Shown: positions 34,390 to 42,666, counted from the stretch's first letter. The stretch is 64,000 nucleotides of DNA from Mesorhizobium sp. ES1-4 (GCF_020164745.1 NZ_JAIUGV010000018.1:1-64000), one strand, 5' to 3'. The notes: generated by a model from the sequence alone, not told the origin. Program-made: numbers and translations.

Positions 34390-37300
34390 ATGGCCAAATC
34401 CCCCGATAAAAGAACGCCGCCGACGGCGAATGACGATCGCGCCGTGCCAAAGCGGCGCAGCCCGCTGACCGATTTCCTCGACGCGTCGGAGCCGCTGCAC
34501 AAGGGCGGCTTCGCCGAAATGCCGCAGGCCGAACTGTCGGGCACGCCGCTGACCGGTTCGATCTCCGATTGGGCCGAGCAGATCGAGCAGGAGGCGGAAC
34601 GCGAAGGACGCGCCACAGGTAAAGGCGGCAGCGCCAAATCGCCCAAGAAGATTCCGGAACGCTCCGCCGCGCCGGGACGCACCGCGCGCGGCACCTCGAT
34701 GGGCGGCGCCGCAACAGCCCGCGAACGTGCGGCGGCCGGCCTCAATCCGGTCGCCGGCCTCGACGTGTCGCTGGAAGAAGCCGAGACGATGTCATCCAGC
34801 GGCGTCACCGCCACGGTGGCCGCGCTCTCGGCGCTGATCGAATCCGGCAATCCGCTGCACAAGGACGGCGTGCTGTGGACGCCGCACCGGCCCGCCAGGC
34901 CGGAAAAATCCGAAGGCGGCATCGCCATCAAGATGGTGTCGGACTTCGAGCCCGCCGGCGACCAGCCGACCGCCATCAAGGATCTGGTCGAGGGCGTCGA
35001 CAACAGCGACCGCACCCAGGTGCTGCTCGGCGTCACCGGCTCGGGCAAAACCTTCACCATGGCCAAGGTGATCGAGGAGACGCAGCGGCCCGCTTTGATC
35101 CTGGCGCCCAACAAGACGCTGGCCGCGCAGCTCTATTCCGAGTTCAAGAAATTCTTCCCCGACAACGCGGTCGAGTATTTCGTCTCTTATTACGACTATT
35201 ACCAGCCGGAAGCCTACGTTCCGCGCACCGACACCTTCATCGAGAAGGAATCCTCGATCAACGAGCAGATCGACCGCATGCGCCATTCGGCGACGCGCTC
35301 CCTGCTCGAGCGCGACGACGTCATCATCGTCGCCTCGGTATCCTGCATCTACGGTATCGGCTCGGTCGAGACCTACACCGCGATGACCTTCCAGATGCAG
35401 ATCGGCGATCGGCTCGACCAGCGCGCGCTGCTCGCCGACCTCGTCGCCCAGCAATACAAGCGTCAGGATATCAATTTCGTCCGCGGCTCGTTCCGCGTGC
35501 GCGGCGACACCATCGAAATCTTCCCGGCCCACTTGGAAGACCGCGCCTGGCGTATTTCGATGTTCGGCGACGAGATCGAGGCGATCACCGAGTTCGATCC
35601 GCTGACCGGCCAGAAGACGGGCGAACTGAAGAGCGTCAAGATCTACGCCAATTCGCACTATGTGACGCCGCGCCCGACGTTGAACCAGGCGATCAAGTCG
35701 ATCAAGGAAGAGCTCAAGCACCGGCTGGTGGAACTTGAGCGCGCCGGCCGGCTGCTCGAGGCGCAGCGGCTGGAACAACGCTGCCGTTTCGACCTGGAGA
35801 TGCTGGAAGCAACCGGCTCCTGCGCCGGCATCGAGAACTATTCGCGCTACCTCACCGGCCGCCAGCCCGGCGATCCGCCGCCGACGCTGTTCGAGTACAT
35901 TCCCGACAACGCGCTGGTGTTCATCGACGAAAGCCATGTCACCGTGCCGCAGATCGGCGGCATGTATCGCGGCGACTTCAGGCGCAAGGCGACGCTGGCC
36001 GAATACGGCTTCCGCCTGCCCTCCTGCATGGACAACCGGCCGCTGCGCTTCGAGGAATGGGACGCCATGCGGCCGCTCTCGGTTGCCGTTTCGGCGACGC
36101 CGGGCGCCTGGGAAATGGAACAGGCCGGTGGTGTCTTCGCCGAGCAGGTCATCCGCCCGACCGGCCTGATCGACCCGCCGGTCGAGGTGCGCCCGGCCAA
36201 GAGCCAGGTGGACGATGTCGTCGGCGAAATCCGCGAGACAACCAAGGCCGGCTACCGCACGCTGGTTACGGTGCTGACCAAGCGCATGGCCGAGGACCTG
36301 ACCGAATACCTGCACGAGCAGGGCGTGCGCGTTCGTTACATGCACTCCGACATCGACACGCTGGAGCGCATCGAGATCCTGCGCGACTTGCGCCTCGGCG
36401 CCTTCGACGTGCTGGTTGGTATCAACCTTCTGCGCGAGGGCCTCGACATTCCCGAATGTGGCTTCGTCGCCATCCTCGACGCCGACAAGGAAGGTTTTTT
36501 GCGCTCGGAAACCTCCCTCATCCAGACCATCGGCCGCGCCGCCCGCAACGTCGACGGCAAGGTCATCCTCTACGCCGACCAGGTCACCGGCTCGATGGAG
36601 CGCGCGATGGCGGAGACCAACCGCCGACGCGAGAAGCAGATGGAGTGGAACGCCGCCAACGGCATCACGCCGGAATCGGTGAAGTCGCGCATCTCGGACA
36701 TTCTCGATTCGGTCTACGAGAAGGACCATGTCCGCGCCGACATCTCGCAGTTCACCGACAGCGCCGGCGCCATGATGGGCAACAATTTCAAGGCCCATCT
36801 CGACGCGCTCGACAAGCAGATGCGCGACGCCGCCGCCAATCTCGACTTCGAGAAGGCGGCCCGCATCCGCGACGAGATCAAGCGGCTGCGCGAGATGGAA
36901 CTGTCGATTTCCGACGATCCGCTGGCGCGCGAGGTGGAAGGCCAAAGTCCCGCGTCAGGCCGCGAAAAAGGCAAGCACAACAAGGGCGTGGCCAAACATC
37001 GTACGGCTGAGGAACAGGAACGTTTCCGCAAGCTCGACCAGGCACGTGCCGCCGAAGAGGCAGCCAAGGCCGCCCGGCCCAACCTCTTCCGCAAGCCCGA
37101 TCTCGACGAGATGGGCGCCGACGGCGCCGTGCCGGTGAAGAAGCCGCTGTTCGCCAAGCCCTCGATCGACGACATGGGCCCGGGCACCGACATGCCGACG
37201 CCGGCGGGTGCGGTGTCACGCTCGCTGTTCAAGAAGCAGTCGGCGGAAGAAGCGCACGGCTCCGACTTCGGCATCCCCGGCGAACCGACCAAGCCGCTGT

Positions 37301-37551
37301 TCAAGAAGAATTCGCTCGACGAGATGACGGTTCGGCGCACGGAAAAACCGGTAGAGGGAAAAGTACCGGCCAAGCCACAGCCGATCTCCCCCCTTGTGGG
37401 ACCTGGCAGGACAGAGGAGAGCGCGAAGGAGGGCGGCGATTCCGCCAAACCAATTGTCCGTCAGCGCGCCGGAATCGGCTCTTATGAGGATCCAGGCGAC
37501 GCCCGCCGCGAAAAACGCCGGCCGGGAAAGACAGGTCGGCCGGGACGATAG
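34390..37551 (+). CDS. uvrB: Excinuclease ABC subunit UvrB with long N- and C-terminal extensions
   Basis: UvrB is the damage-verifying helicase of nucleotide excision repair. The core (about residues 175-840 of 1053) has Walker A GVTGSGKT, the beta-hairpin segment with YYDYYQPEAYVP, DESHVT (DEAD-like box), the helicase motif QTIGRAARN and the C-terminal UVR domain (LDFEKAARIRDEIKRLREME) for UvrC. E. coli UvrB is 673 residues: this one adds roughly 175 charged, low-complexity residues in front and about 215 behind. The tail contains four spaced copies of an LF-K-x-S/D-x-D/E-D/E-M motif (near residues 898, 919, 945, 969). The last 50 residues match an intergenic repeat (37384-37440). A hairpin precedes the gene. 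Confidence 0.95.
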   Translation: MAKSPDKRTPPTANDDRAVPKRRSPLTDFLDASEPLHKGGFAEMPQAELSGTPLTGSISDWAEQIEQEAEREGRATGKGGSAKSPKKIPERSAAPGRTARGTSMGGAATARERAAAGLNPVAGLDVSLEEAETMSSSGVTATVAALSALIESGNPLHKDGVLWTPHRPARPEKSEGGIAIKMVSDFEPAGDQPTAIKDLVEGVDNSDRTQVLLGVTGSGKTFTMAKVIEETQRPALILAPNKTLAAQLYSEFKKFFPDNAVEYFVSYYDYYQPEAYVPRTDTFIEKESSINEQIDRMRHSATRSLLERDDVIIVASVSCIYGIGSVETYTAMTFQMQIGDRLDQRALLADLVAQQYKRQDINFVRGSFRVRGDTIEIFPAHLEDRAWRISMFGDEIEAITEFDPLTGQKTGELKSVKIYANSHYVTPRPTLNQAIKSIKEELKHRLVELERAGRLLEAQRLEQRCRFDLEMLEATGSCAGIENYSRYLTGRQPGDPPPTLFEYIPDNALVFIDESHVTVPQIGGMYRGDFRRKATLAEYGFRLPSCMDNRPLRFEEWDAMRPLSVAVSATPGAWEMEQAGGVFAEQVIRPTGLIDPPVEVRPAKSQVDDVVGEIRETTKAGYRTLVTVLTKRMAEDLTEYLHEQGVRVRYMHSDIDTLERIEILRDLRLGAFDVLVGINLLREGLDIPECGFVAILDADKEGFLRSETSLIQTIGRAARNVDGKVILYADQVTGSMERAMAETNRRREKQMEWNAANGITPESVKSRISDILDSVYEKDHVRADISQFTDSAGAMMGNNFKAHLDALDKQMRDAAANLDFEKAARIRDEIKRLREMELSISDDPLAREVEGQSPASGREKGKHNKGVAKHRTAEEQERFRKLDQARAAEEAAKAARPNLFRKPDLDEMGADGAVPVKKPLFAKPSIDDMGPGTDMPTPAGAVSRSLFKKQSAEEAHGSDFGIPGEPTKPLFKKNSLDEMTVRRTEKPVEGKVPAKPQPISPLVGPGRTEESAKEGGDSAKPIVRQRAGIGSYEDPGDARREKRRPGKTGRPGR
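37384..37440. repeat. Palindromic intergenic repeat captured in the uvrB tail
   Basis: The sequence ATCTCCCCCCTTGTGGG followed by GGCAGGACAGAGGAG and GGAGGGCGGCG has the form of the abundant mesorhizobial palindromic repeat but lies in frame inside the uvrB coding region, encoding SPLVGPGRTEESAKEGG. It is 147 bases upstream of a second repeat element that starts after the uvrB stop. Identification from memory of the repeat family. Confidence 0.55.
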
Positions 37552-37586
37552 GCAGTTCAGGCGCGTGGCTTCTGAAAACGATCGTC

Positions 37587-37773
37587 GCGCTGCCCCTCAT
37601 CCGCCTGCCGGCACCTTCTCCCCGTAAACGGGGAGAAGTCGGCTGCCGCGACCTCGCCGCCCGTCTTGCAACGCTGGCGATTGGCGAAATATAAGTTGGC
37701 ACCGTCCGGGAGTTGAGAAGTGGTCCGCGCTTTTCGAACGACGAACGCCCAGCAGGGCGATGAGGGGCAGCGC
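37587..37773. repeat. MITE-like element with 15-base terminal inverted repeats
   Basis: A 187-base element bounded by GCGCTGCCCCTCATC (37587-37601) and its exact complement (37759-37773). Inside is a second perfect hairpin with ten-base arms around TAAA (37615-37638, CTTCTCCCCG / CGGGGAGAAG). There is no coding capacity. The end sequence matches the hairpin at 1-29, so the family occurs at least twice here. It fills most of the 337 bases between uvrB and the next gene. Confidence 0.8.
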
Positions 37774-37888
37774 CGATCTGGATCGTCTTGGTGCTAGTCT
37801 GCCACTGGACCATGTGCCATTGCTTGCCGCCCGTGTGCGGAAACGCTACGCACGATGGCAACTCCGCTTCCGCCGTAGCAGGCTCCCC

Positions 37889-38806
37889 ATGAAACCCAAG
37901 GACATCGCCGCCTACATCTTTCTGGCCGTCACCTGGGGGCTGTCGTTCCTGGTGTTGCTCAAGGTGGTGCATGCCTTCGGCTGGGTCGGCGCGGTCACCT
38001 TGCGGTCGCTGGTCGCCGGCCTCACCCTCTTGCTGTTGGCGGCAGCAACGCGGCGACGGCTCGATTTCAGCGCCGGCTGGCGGCGCTTCGCCGTGGTCGG
38101 CGCGACGACGGTGGCCGCGCAACTGATCGGCCTCTCCTACGCCACGCCGCGCATCGGCACGGCGATGGCGGCCATCCTCGTTGCCGCGATCCCGCTGTTT
38201 TCGATGATCATCGGCCAGCTGTGGGGCCTTGAGCGCATCACCATCCGCGGGCTGGCGGGTCTGTTGCTCGGGGCGGCCGGCATCATCGTTCTGGTCGGCT
38301 TTCCCGCAGTGCCGATCACGGCGCCATTTGCCTTTGGCTGCGCTGCCTCCCTGTTCAGCTCGTTCTCGGCCGCCTTCGGCAGCAATTACGCCAACCGCCA
38401 TCTGCGCTCGGCAGGCTCGTGGGAACTCACAAGTGCGGCCTTCCTGTTCGGCGGCCTGATGACCCTGCCGCTGCTGTTCGCCGTGCCGGTGCCGGCCATG
38501 CCCCGTGCGATCGACTTCCTCTACCTTGCCATCCTCGCCTGCGTGATGAGTGCGCTGACCTATATCGTCTATTTCCGGCTGGTGGCCAGCATCGGCGCGA
38601 CCAGGACGATCAGCGTCGAGTTCGCGGTGACCACGGTCGCGGTGCTGGTTGGCACCGTCGTGCTCGGCGAGGCGCTGACCATCATCCAGGCTTTCGGCGC
38701 GGTGGCGATCATCGGCGGCTGTGTACTGGTGCTCGACCCATTCCCGCGCCGCGCCAGGGCGGTGTCGCAGGCCGGGGTCTTGCCATCTGCCCCACCATTG
38801 GTGTAG
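37889..38806 (+). CDS. EamA/DMT-family transporter
   Basis: A 305-residue polytopic inner-membrane protein with about ten helices, beginning KDIAAYIFLAVTWGLSFLVL and ending VLVGTVVLGEALTIIQAFGAVAIIGGCVLVL, both typical EamA helices; two EamA halves repeat. Start at MKPKDIAAY is chosen because upstream codons fall in the repeat-rich region. Substrate unknown. It is only distantly like the EamA protein at 10548. It precedes the ABC-F gene on the same strand by 251 bases and probably has its own transcript. Confidence 0.88.
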   Translation: MKPKDIAAYIFLAVTWGLSFLVLLKVVHAFGWVGAVTLRSLVAGLTLLLLAAATRRRLDFSAGWRRFAVVGATTVAAQLIGLSYATPRIGTAMAAILVAAIPLFSMIIGQLWGLERITIRGLAGLLLGAAGIIVLVGFPAVPITAPFAFGCAASLFSSFSAAFGSNYANRHLRSAGSWELTSAAFLFGGLMTLPLLFAVPVPAMPRAIDFLYLAILACVMSALTYIVYFRLVASIGATRTISVEFAVTTVAVLVGTVVLGEALTIIQAFGAVAIIGGCVLVLDPFPRRARAVSQAGVLPSAPPLV

Positions 38807-38845
38807 CCAGTCACCACACTCGAACGTCTTGAAAGGAGGGCTCAC

Positions 38846-38917
38846 GTGTTTACGTTTTTTTGTCACCATCGTCAGCGTGGCCCGATTTCTGCCCTGCAAG
38901 CCAGCTTGCAGGGCTGA
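38846..38917 (+). CDS. Putative leader peptide of the ABC-F gene
   Basis: A 23-codon open frame starting with GTG, six bases after a perfect ribosome site (AAAGGAGG at 38832-38839), and ending in TGA at 38915. It encodes MFTFFCHHRQRG followed by PISALQASLQG. Its last eight codons form a perfect ten-pair hairpin (38891-38914) so that a translating or stalled ribosome would melt it. Leader peptides of this kind control ABC-F and Erm resistance genes in other bacteria by attenuation. This one is too short for gene finders and is identified here from its ribosome site and position. Expression is not proven. Confidence 0.6.
   Translation: MFTFFCHHRQRGPISALQASLQG
38891..38914 (+). promoter_or_regulatory. 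Leader hairpin overlapping the end of the leader peptide
   Basis: Perfect arms GCCCTGCAAG / CTTGCAGGGC with a CCAG loop, ending at the base before the leader-peptide stop codon. Downstream come GGGTTTTTCCC and GATTTTTTGG T-runs (38930-38962) that could provide terminators. A perfect palindrome TGTCCGGACA lies at 39029-39038, before the ABC-F start. Confidence 0.6.
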
Positions 38918-39057
38918 CCAGGGACGGTCCGGGTTTTTCCCGCTTCGATTTTTTGGTCCGCTCTTCGTGGTGCCGCAACGCCTGGCCTGATGGCCGGCAC
39001 GCGCACCGTCAAAGTGCATCCGGAGTTGTGTCCGGACAGACCAGAGAAATCGAAAAA

Positions 39058-40584
39058 ATGGCCATGATCAGCCTCAAATCCCTCGGCGTCACCATGAGTG
39101 CGCCGCTCTTTGCCAACCTCGACCTCAGCATCGGCACCGGCGACCGGCTCGGCATCGTCGCCGCCAACGGCCGCGGCAAGTCGACCTTGCTCAGATGCCT
39201 GACCGGCGAACAGGAGCCGACAACGGGCGACATCACCCGCACGCGCGGCCTGCGCGTCGGCCATGTCGAACAGTCCGTTGCCGCTGCCCTGCTTGGCCGT
39301 ACTTTTTATCAGGTGGTGGCGGATGCCTTGCCGGCGGAGCAGGCCGACAGCGAGATGTGGCGCGTCGACGTGGTGCTGGATTCGCTCGACGTGCCCGAGC
39401 CGATGCGCGGGCGGGAAATGTCGGCACTGAGCGGCGGCTGGCAGCGGCTGGCGCTGATCGCCCGCGTCTGGGTCACCGATCCCGATGTGCTGCTGCTCGA
39501 CGAGCCGACCAACCATCTCGACCTCGCCCGCATCAGCCAGTTGGAAGCCTGGCTCAACGCGCTGCCCCGCGACGTGCCCGTCATCATTGCCAGCCACGAC
39601 CGTGCCTTCCTCGACGCCACGACCAACCGGACGCTGTTCCTGCGCCCCGAGCTGTCGCCGGTGTTTTCTCTCCCCTACTCCAGAGCCAGGGACGCGCTGG
39701 ACGAGGTCGACGCGTCGACCGAGCGAAAATTCCAGCGCGACATGAAGGTGGCGCAGCAATTGCGCCGGCAGGCGGCCAAGCTCAACAACATCGGCATCAA
39801 TTCGGGCAGCGACCTGCTGACGGTCAAGACCAAGCAGCTCAACCAGCGCGCGGAAAAGCTCGAAGAGGCCGCCAATCCGGCGCACCGTGAGAAATCGGCT
39901 GGCGCGATCCGGCTGGCCAATCGCGGCACCCACGCCAAGGTGCTGATCACGCTCGACGACGCGGCGGTGGAAACGCCCGACGGCACGCTGCTGTTCAGGA
40001 CCGGCAAGCGCCACATCTGCCAGGGCGACCGCATCGTGCTGCTTGGCCGCAACGGCGTCGGCAAGTCATGCTTCGTCAGCTTGATCCGCAACGCTGTCGC
40101 CGAGCCGGACACCGTGCGGAACGTGAAGGTGACGCCGTCGACCGTGCTCGGCTACAGCGACCAGGCGCTATCCGGCATCAGCGGCGACGACACGCCCCTG
40201 GCGATGGTCTCGCGCCGCTACGATGTCGGCGAGCAGCGGGCGCGCTCGCTGCTCGCCGGCGCCGGCGTGGTCATGGAGATGCAGGACAAAAAGATCGGTG
40301 TGCTGTCCGGCGGCCAGAAGGCGCGGCTAACGATGCTGGCGCTCAGGCTCGCCAATCCCAACTTCTATCTGCTCGACGAGCCGACCAACCATCTCGATAT
40401 CGAAGGCCAGGAAGCGCTGGAGGCGGAATTGCTCAAGCACCAGGCAAGCTGCCTGCTCGCCTCGCACGACCGCTCCTTCATCCGCGCCATCGGCAACCGC
40501 TTCTGGCTGATCGACAAGCGGAAGCTGACCGAGGTCGAGGATCCCGAGGATTTCTTCCGCGATGTGGCTGAGGGAACCAGCTGA
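39058..40584 (+). CDS. ABC-F family ATPase
   Basis: A 508-residue soluble protein with two ABC domains: Walker A ANGRGKST and GRNGVGKS, signatures LSGGW and LSGGQ, and LLDEPTNHLD twice. The linker between them (about residues 215-310, with KFQRDMKVAQQLRRQAAK) is the helical element by which ABC-F proteins reach the ribosomal peptidyl-transferase centre. Some members protect ribosomes from antibiotics; others tune translation. There are no membrane helices, so it is not a transporter. A leader peptide with hairpin upstream suggests antibiotic- or translation-controlled expression. Ribosome site before the ATG is weak, compatible with sequestration. Confidence 0.92.
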   Translation: MAMISLKSLGVTMSAPLFANLDLSIGTGDRLGIVAANGRGKSTLLRCLTGEQEPTTGDITRTRGLRVGHVEQSVAAALLGRTFYQVVADALPAEQADSEMWRVDVVLDSLDVPEPMRGREMSALSGGWQRLALIARVWVTDPDVLLLDEPTNHLDLARISQLEAWLNALPRDVPVIIASHDRAFLDATTNRTLFLRPELSPVFSLPYSRARDALDEVDASTERKFQRDMKVAQQLRRQAAKLNNIGINSGSDLLTVKTKQLNQRAEKLEEAANPAHREKSAGAIRLANRGTHAKVLITLDDAAVETPDGTLLFRTGKRHICQGDRIVLLGRNGVGKSCFVSLIRNAVAEPDTVRNVKVTPSTVLGYSDQALSGISGDDTPLAMVSRRYDVGEQRARSLLAGAGVVMEMQDKKIGVLSGGQKARLTMLALRLANPNFYLLDEPTNHLDIEGQEALEAELLKHQASCLLASHDRSFIRAIGNRFWLIDKRKLTEVEDPEDFFRDVAEGTS

Positions 40585-40617
40585 GCGGCTGGGGATTGGC
40601 GTGCCTGTCAATTATCT

Positions 40618-40655
40618 GCTTACGGGCCCTTGATTGGTGTAAGCGGCTTGTTTAC
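40618..40655. promoter_or_regulatory. Candidate HigBA operator
   Basis: GCTTAC (40618-40623) and GTAAGC (40639-40644) form an inverted repeat with 15 bases between, and GTTTAC (40650-40655) repeats the arm just before the toxin start. Toxin-antitoxin operons usually autoregulate through such sites near the start codon. Confidence 0.45.
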
Positions 40656-40662
40656 ATAGGTC

Positions 40663-40941
40663 ATGATCAAGTCGTTCAGGAATAAGGCGCTGTCCGACCT
40701 CTTTCAAACCGGAAAAACCGGCAAGATCGATGCCAAGATGTACAAGCGCATCCTTGTTCGGCTTGACCGCCTGGAAGCTTCAGAAAAGCCGGAGGAGATG
40801 AAGCTTCCCGGCTTCGACTTCCACCCGCTGAAGGGCTTCGATCCCATTCGCTACACGGTCCACGTCAACGGCCCGTGGCGCATTACATTTGAATTCGACG
40901 GCAACGACGCCGCCCGCGTCGATTTCGAGCAATATCACTGA
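40663..40941 (+). CDS. higB: HigB-like RelE/ParE superfamily toxin
   Basis: A 92-residue RelE-fold toxin. The sequence MIKSFRNKALSDLFQTG at the start and the later FHPLKGFDPIRYTVHVNGPWRITFEF are typical of HigB, the mRNA interferase that cuts translated mRNA at the ribosomal A site; the arginine and aromatic residues of the last strand (WRITFEFD) are the usual catalytic positions. The toxin precedes its antitoxin, the reversed order characteristic of HigBA, by 27 bases. The pair is adjacent to the ABC-F gene and could stabilise this region, but no mobile element is seen. Confidence 0.93.
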   Translation: MIKSFRNKALSDLFQTGKTGKIDAKMYKRILVRLDRLEASEKPEEMKLPGFDFHPLKGFDPIRYTVHVNGPWRITFEFDGNDAARVDFEQYH

Positions 40942-40968
40942 GACGGCCAGATTGGAGAAGTTCGACGT

Positions 40969-41277
40969 ATGACCGTGCACGAGCCGATGCGTCCGATCGA
41001 GCGTTGTCCCTCCCACCCGGGAGCGCTGCTTGAGGACATTATCCCGGCAACTGGAAAGACCAAGGTGGAAATTGCAAATCTGCTCGGAATCTCACGGCAG
41101 CAGCTTTATGACATTATCCGCGAAAGGAAGCCGGTTTCGCCGGCGGTGGCCGCTCGCCTTGGGAAGCTGTTCGGCGACGGCGCCGCGATCTGGCTTCGGA
41201 TGCAGGCGGCTTTCGATGCGTGGCACGCAGAGCGTGAAGTCGACGTTTCAGCTATCCCCACGCTCAAGGTTGCATAG
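40969..41277 (+). CDS. higA: HigA-like antitoxin
   Basis: A 102-residue Xre-type helix-turn-helix protein. The HigA signature is a Pro-rich N-terminus (HPGALLEDIIPATGKTKVEIANLLGISRQQLYDIIRERKPVSP) with the recognition helix around SRQQLYDII, followed by AVAARLGKLFGDGAAIWLRMQAAFDAWHAE. It neutralises HigB by direct binding and represses the operon. It ends the two-gene unit; the next gene starts about 137 bases downstream after its own promoter-like region. Confidence 0.93.
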   Translation: MTVHEPMRPIERCPSHPGALLEDIIPATGKTKVEIANLLGISRQQLYDIIRERKPVSPAVAARLGKLFGDGAAIWLRMQAAFDAWHAEREVDVSAIPTLKVA

Positions 41278-41413
41278 CCTCTGCTTGGCGGCGCCCGGGT
41301 GAGATGTAAAAGGCTGACACAAAAATTCTCCGGTTCTGTCGGATCGCCTGAACCAGCCCCGTCCTTGGGATGCCGACACGATGATGCCGGCGCCAACCCA
41401 GGGAGAATTCGTC

Positions 41414-41596
41414 ATGTCCGTCCTGTCATCCATTGGCCGCATCGCAACCCGGTACGCCGCGGCGCGCGCCCGTCACCGCAGCGAACGCATCCTGCTGTCG
41501 CTGCCGGCCGAACTGCGCAGGGATGTCGGCTTTCCGGAAATCTTCGATGCCCGCGACAGCCGCCGCGCTGCCACGTCCTCGGCCAAGGTCATATGA
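41414..41596 (+). CDS. Small DUF1127-like protein
   Basis: A 60-residue basic protein. The segment SERILLSLPAELRRDVGFPEIFD matches the DUF1127 core, in which a short helix with the L-P-x-E-L-x-x-D-I/V-G pattern is conserved; the preceding RYAAARARHR is Arg-rich as usual. Short DUF1127 proteins in Rhizobiales are involved in RNA turnover and phosphate or carbon control. GGGAGAATTC precedes the ATG at 41414; longer upstream starts lack a ribosome site. Function here unknown. Confidence 0.75.
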   Translation: MSVLSSIGRIATRYAAARARHRSERILLSLPAELRRDVGFPEIFDARDSRRAATSSAKVI

Positions 41597-41746
41597 CCAC
41601 GGCCGGCCCACGCACGCGCCCCCCGAACCGGCCGGTCGCCGTATGATGCGGCCCCGGCGAAAAATTTTCACGACCATGTAGGATTGCTGTCACCTCGTCC
41701 GTCCTATGGTCCGCAAGGCCAAACCAAACGTGAAGAGGAACGTGCA

Positions 41747-42163
41747 ATGACCGACCAGACCCCACCCCGGCCCAAAGTGCTTGGCGGATTGACCCCCTAT
41801 CTGCAGGTCGACGGCGCCGCCAAGGCCGCCGAGTTCTACAAGAAGGCTTTCGGGGCCGAGGAAGTCTTTGCCTATCCGGCGGATGAAAAAGGCCGCACCA
41901 TGCATATCCATCTCTACATCAACGGCTCGACGCTGATGCTGGGTGACGCCTTTCCCGAACACGGCCATCCGCATCAGGCTGCACAGGGTTACACGCTGCA
42001 GCTGCATCTCGGCAGCAGCGACATCGACGCCTGGTGGAAGCGCGCCGTCGACGCCGGCTGCGTGATCGCCACGCCGCTGCAGGTGATGTTCTGGGGCGAC
42101 CGCTGGGGCCAGCTGAAGGACCCCTTCGGCGTCGCCTGGGCGATGAACGCACCGATGGAATAA
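41747..42163 (+). CDS. VOC-superfamily (glyoxalase/PhnB-like) protein
   Basis: A 138-residue member of the vicinal oxygen chelate superfamily of the PhnB/3-demethylubiquinone-like type. Beta-alpha-beta-beta-beta pattern is clear: LTPYLQVDGAAKAAEFYKKAFGAEEVF, then HIHLYINGSTLMLGD, then LHLGSSDIDAWWKRAVDAGC, and the end WGQLKDPFGVAWAMNAP. Metal ligands of true glyoxalases are not all evident. Many such proteins act in binding or modifying small molecules and their role is unknown. GAGGAA precedes the ATG; the following DUF1428 gene lies 110 bases downstream on the same strand and may be co-transcribed. Confidence 0.9.
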   Translation: MTDQTPPRPKVLGGLTPYLQVDGAAKAAEFYKKAFGAEEVFAYPADEKGRTMHIHLYINGSTLMLGDAFPEHGHPHQAAQGYTLQLHLGSSDIDAWWKRAVDAGCVIATPLQVMFWGDRWGQLKDPFGVAWAMNAPME

Positions 42164-42273
42164 GCTTCGCGATCTGATAGCGGGCGCGCCCCCTCGCAAA
42201 GGGAACGGTGCGCCCCTTCCGCGCCGGGTCGACCCCCCGCCCGGCGCCCGATTTCAGCAGAGAGGAGACCACC

Positions 42274-42600
42274 ATGTCCTATGTCGATGGCTTCGTGCTT
42301 GCCGTGCCGAAGGCAAATCTCGCCGGGACCGTCTGGAAGGAGCACGGCGCGCTCGCCTACGTCGAATGCATCGGCGATGACGTGCCCTATGGCGAGATCA
42401 CCTCGTTTCCGCGTGCCGTGCAGGCCAAGGAGGACGAGACCGTCATCTTCGCCTGGGTGCTCTATGAATCCAGGCAGAAGCGCGACGCGATCGTGGCCAA
42501 GGTGATGGCCGACCAGCGCCTGCAGCCGAACGTGGATTCGATGCCGTTCGACGGCAAGCGCATGATCTTCGGCGGCTTCCAGCCCTTCATGGAGCTTTGA
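42274..42600 (+). CDS. DUF1428 (YbaA-like) protein
   Basis: A 108-residue cytoplasmic protein. The start MSYVDGFVLAVP and the segment EYGALAYVECIGDDVPYGEITSF-like (here EHGALAYVECIGDDVP) and the end FDGKRMIFGGFQPF identify DUF1428, a ferredoxin-like fold of unknown function that includes E. coli YbaA. AGAGGAGACC precedes the ATG. It may share a transcript with the VOC gene, a combination often found in Rhizobiales. Confidence 0.9.
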   Translation: MSYVDGFVLAVPKANLAGTVWKEHGALAYVECIGDDVPYGEITSFPRAVQAKEDETVIFAWVLYESRQKRDAIVAKVMADQRLQPNVDSMPFDGKRMIFGGFQPFMEL

Positions 42601-42666
42601 GCAGCAGGCGCAACGCCAGGGTCGGCTGATCGCAATCCCTTGCGATTGGCCGCGACGCTCGTCAGG

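Noticed and set aside
34792..36945. 717-codon open frame on the minus strand opposite uvrB
   Set aside because: Mirror of uvrB in a G+C-rich genome; the protein is repetitive His/Arg/Gly-rich and matches no family, while uvrB has clear motifs on the other strand.
38832..38917. Interpreting the ABC-F leader hairpin as the terminator of the preceding transporter gene
   Set aside because: Hairpin is overlapped by a reading frame with a perfect ribosome site and its stop codon; no T-run directly after the stem. Terminator function alone cannot be fully excluded.
37301..39019. 572-codon minus-strand frame across uvrB end, repeats and transporter
   Set aside because: Crosses three genes and the repeat region; composition is that of noncoding antisense.
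40327..40611. Short minus-strand frame at the end of the ABC-F gene as a small regulator
   Set aside because: No start context; reverse complement of the second ABC domain.
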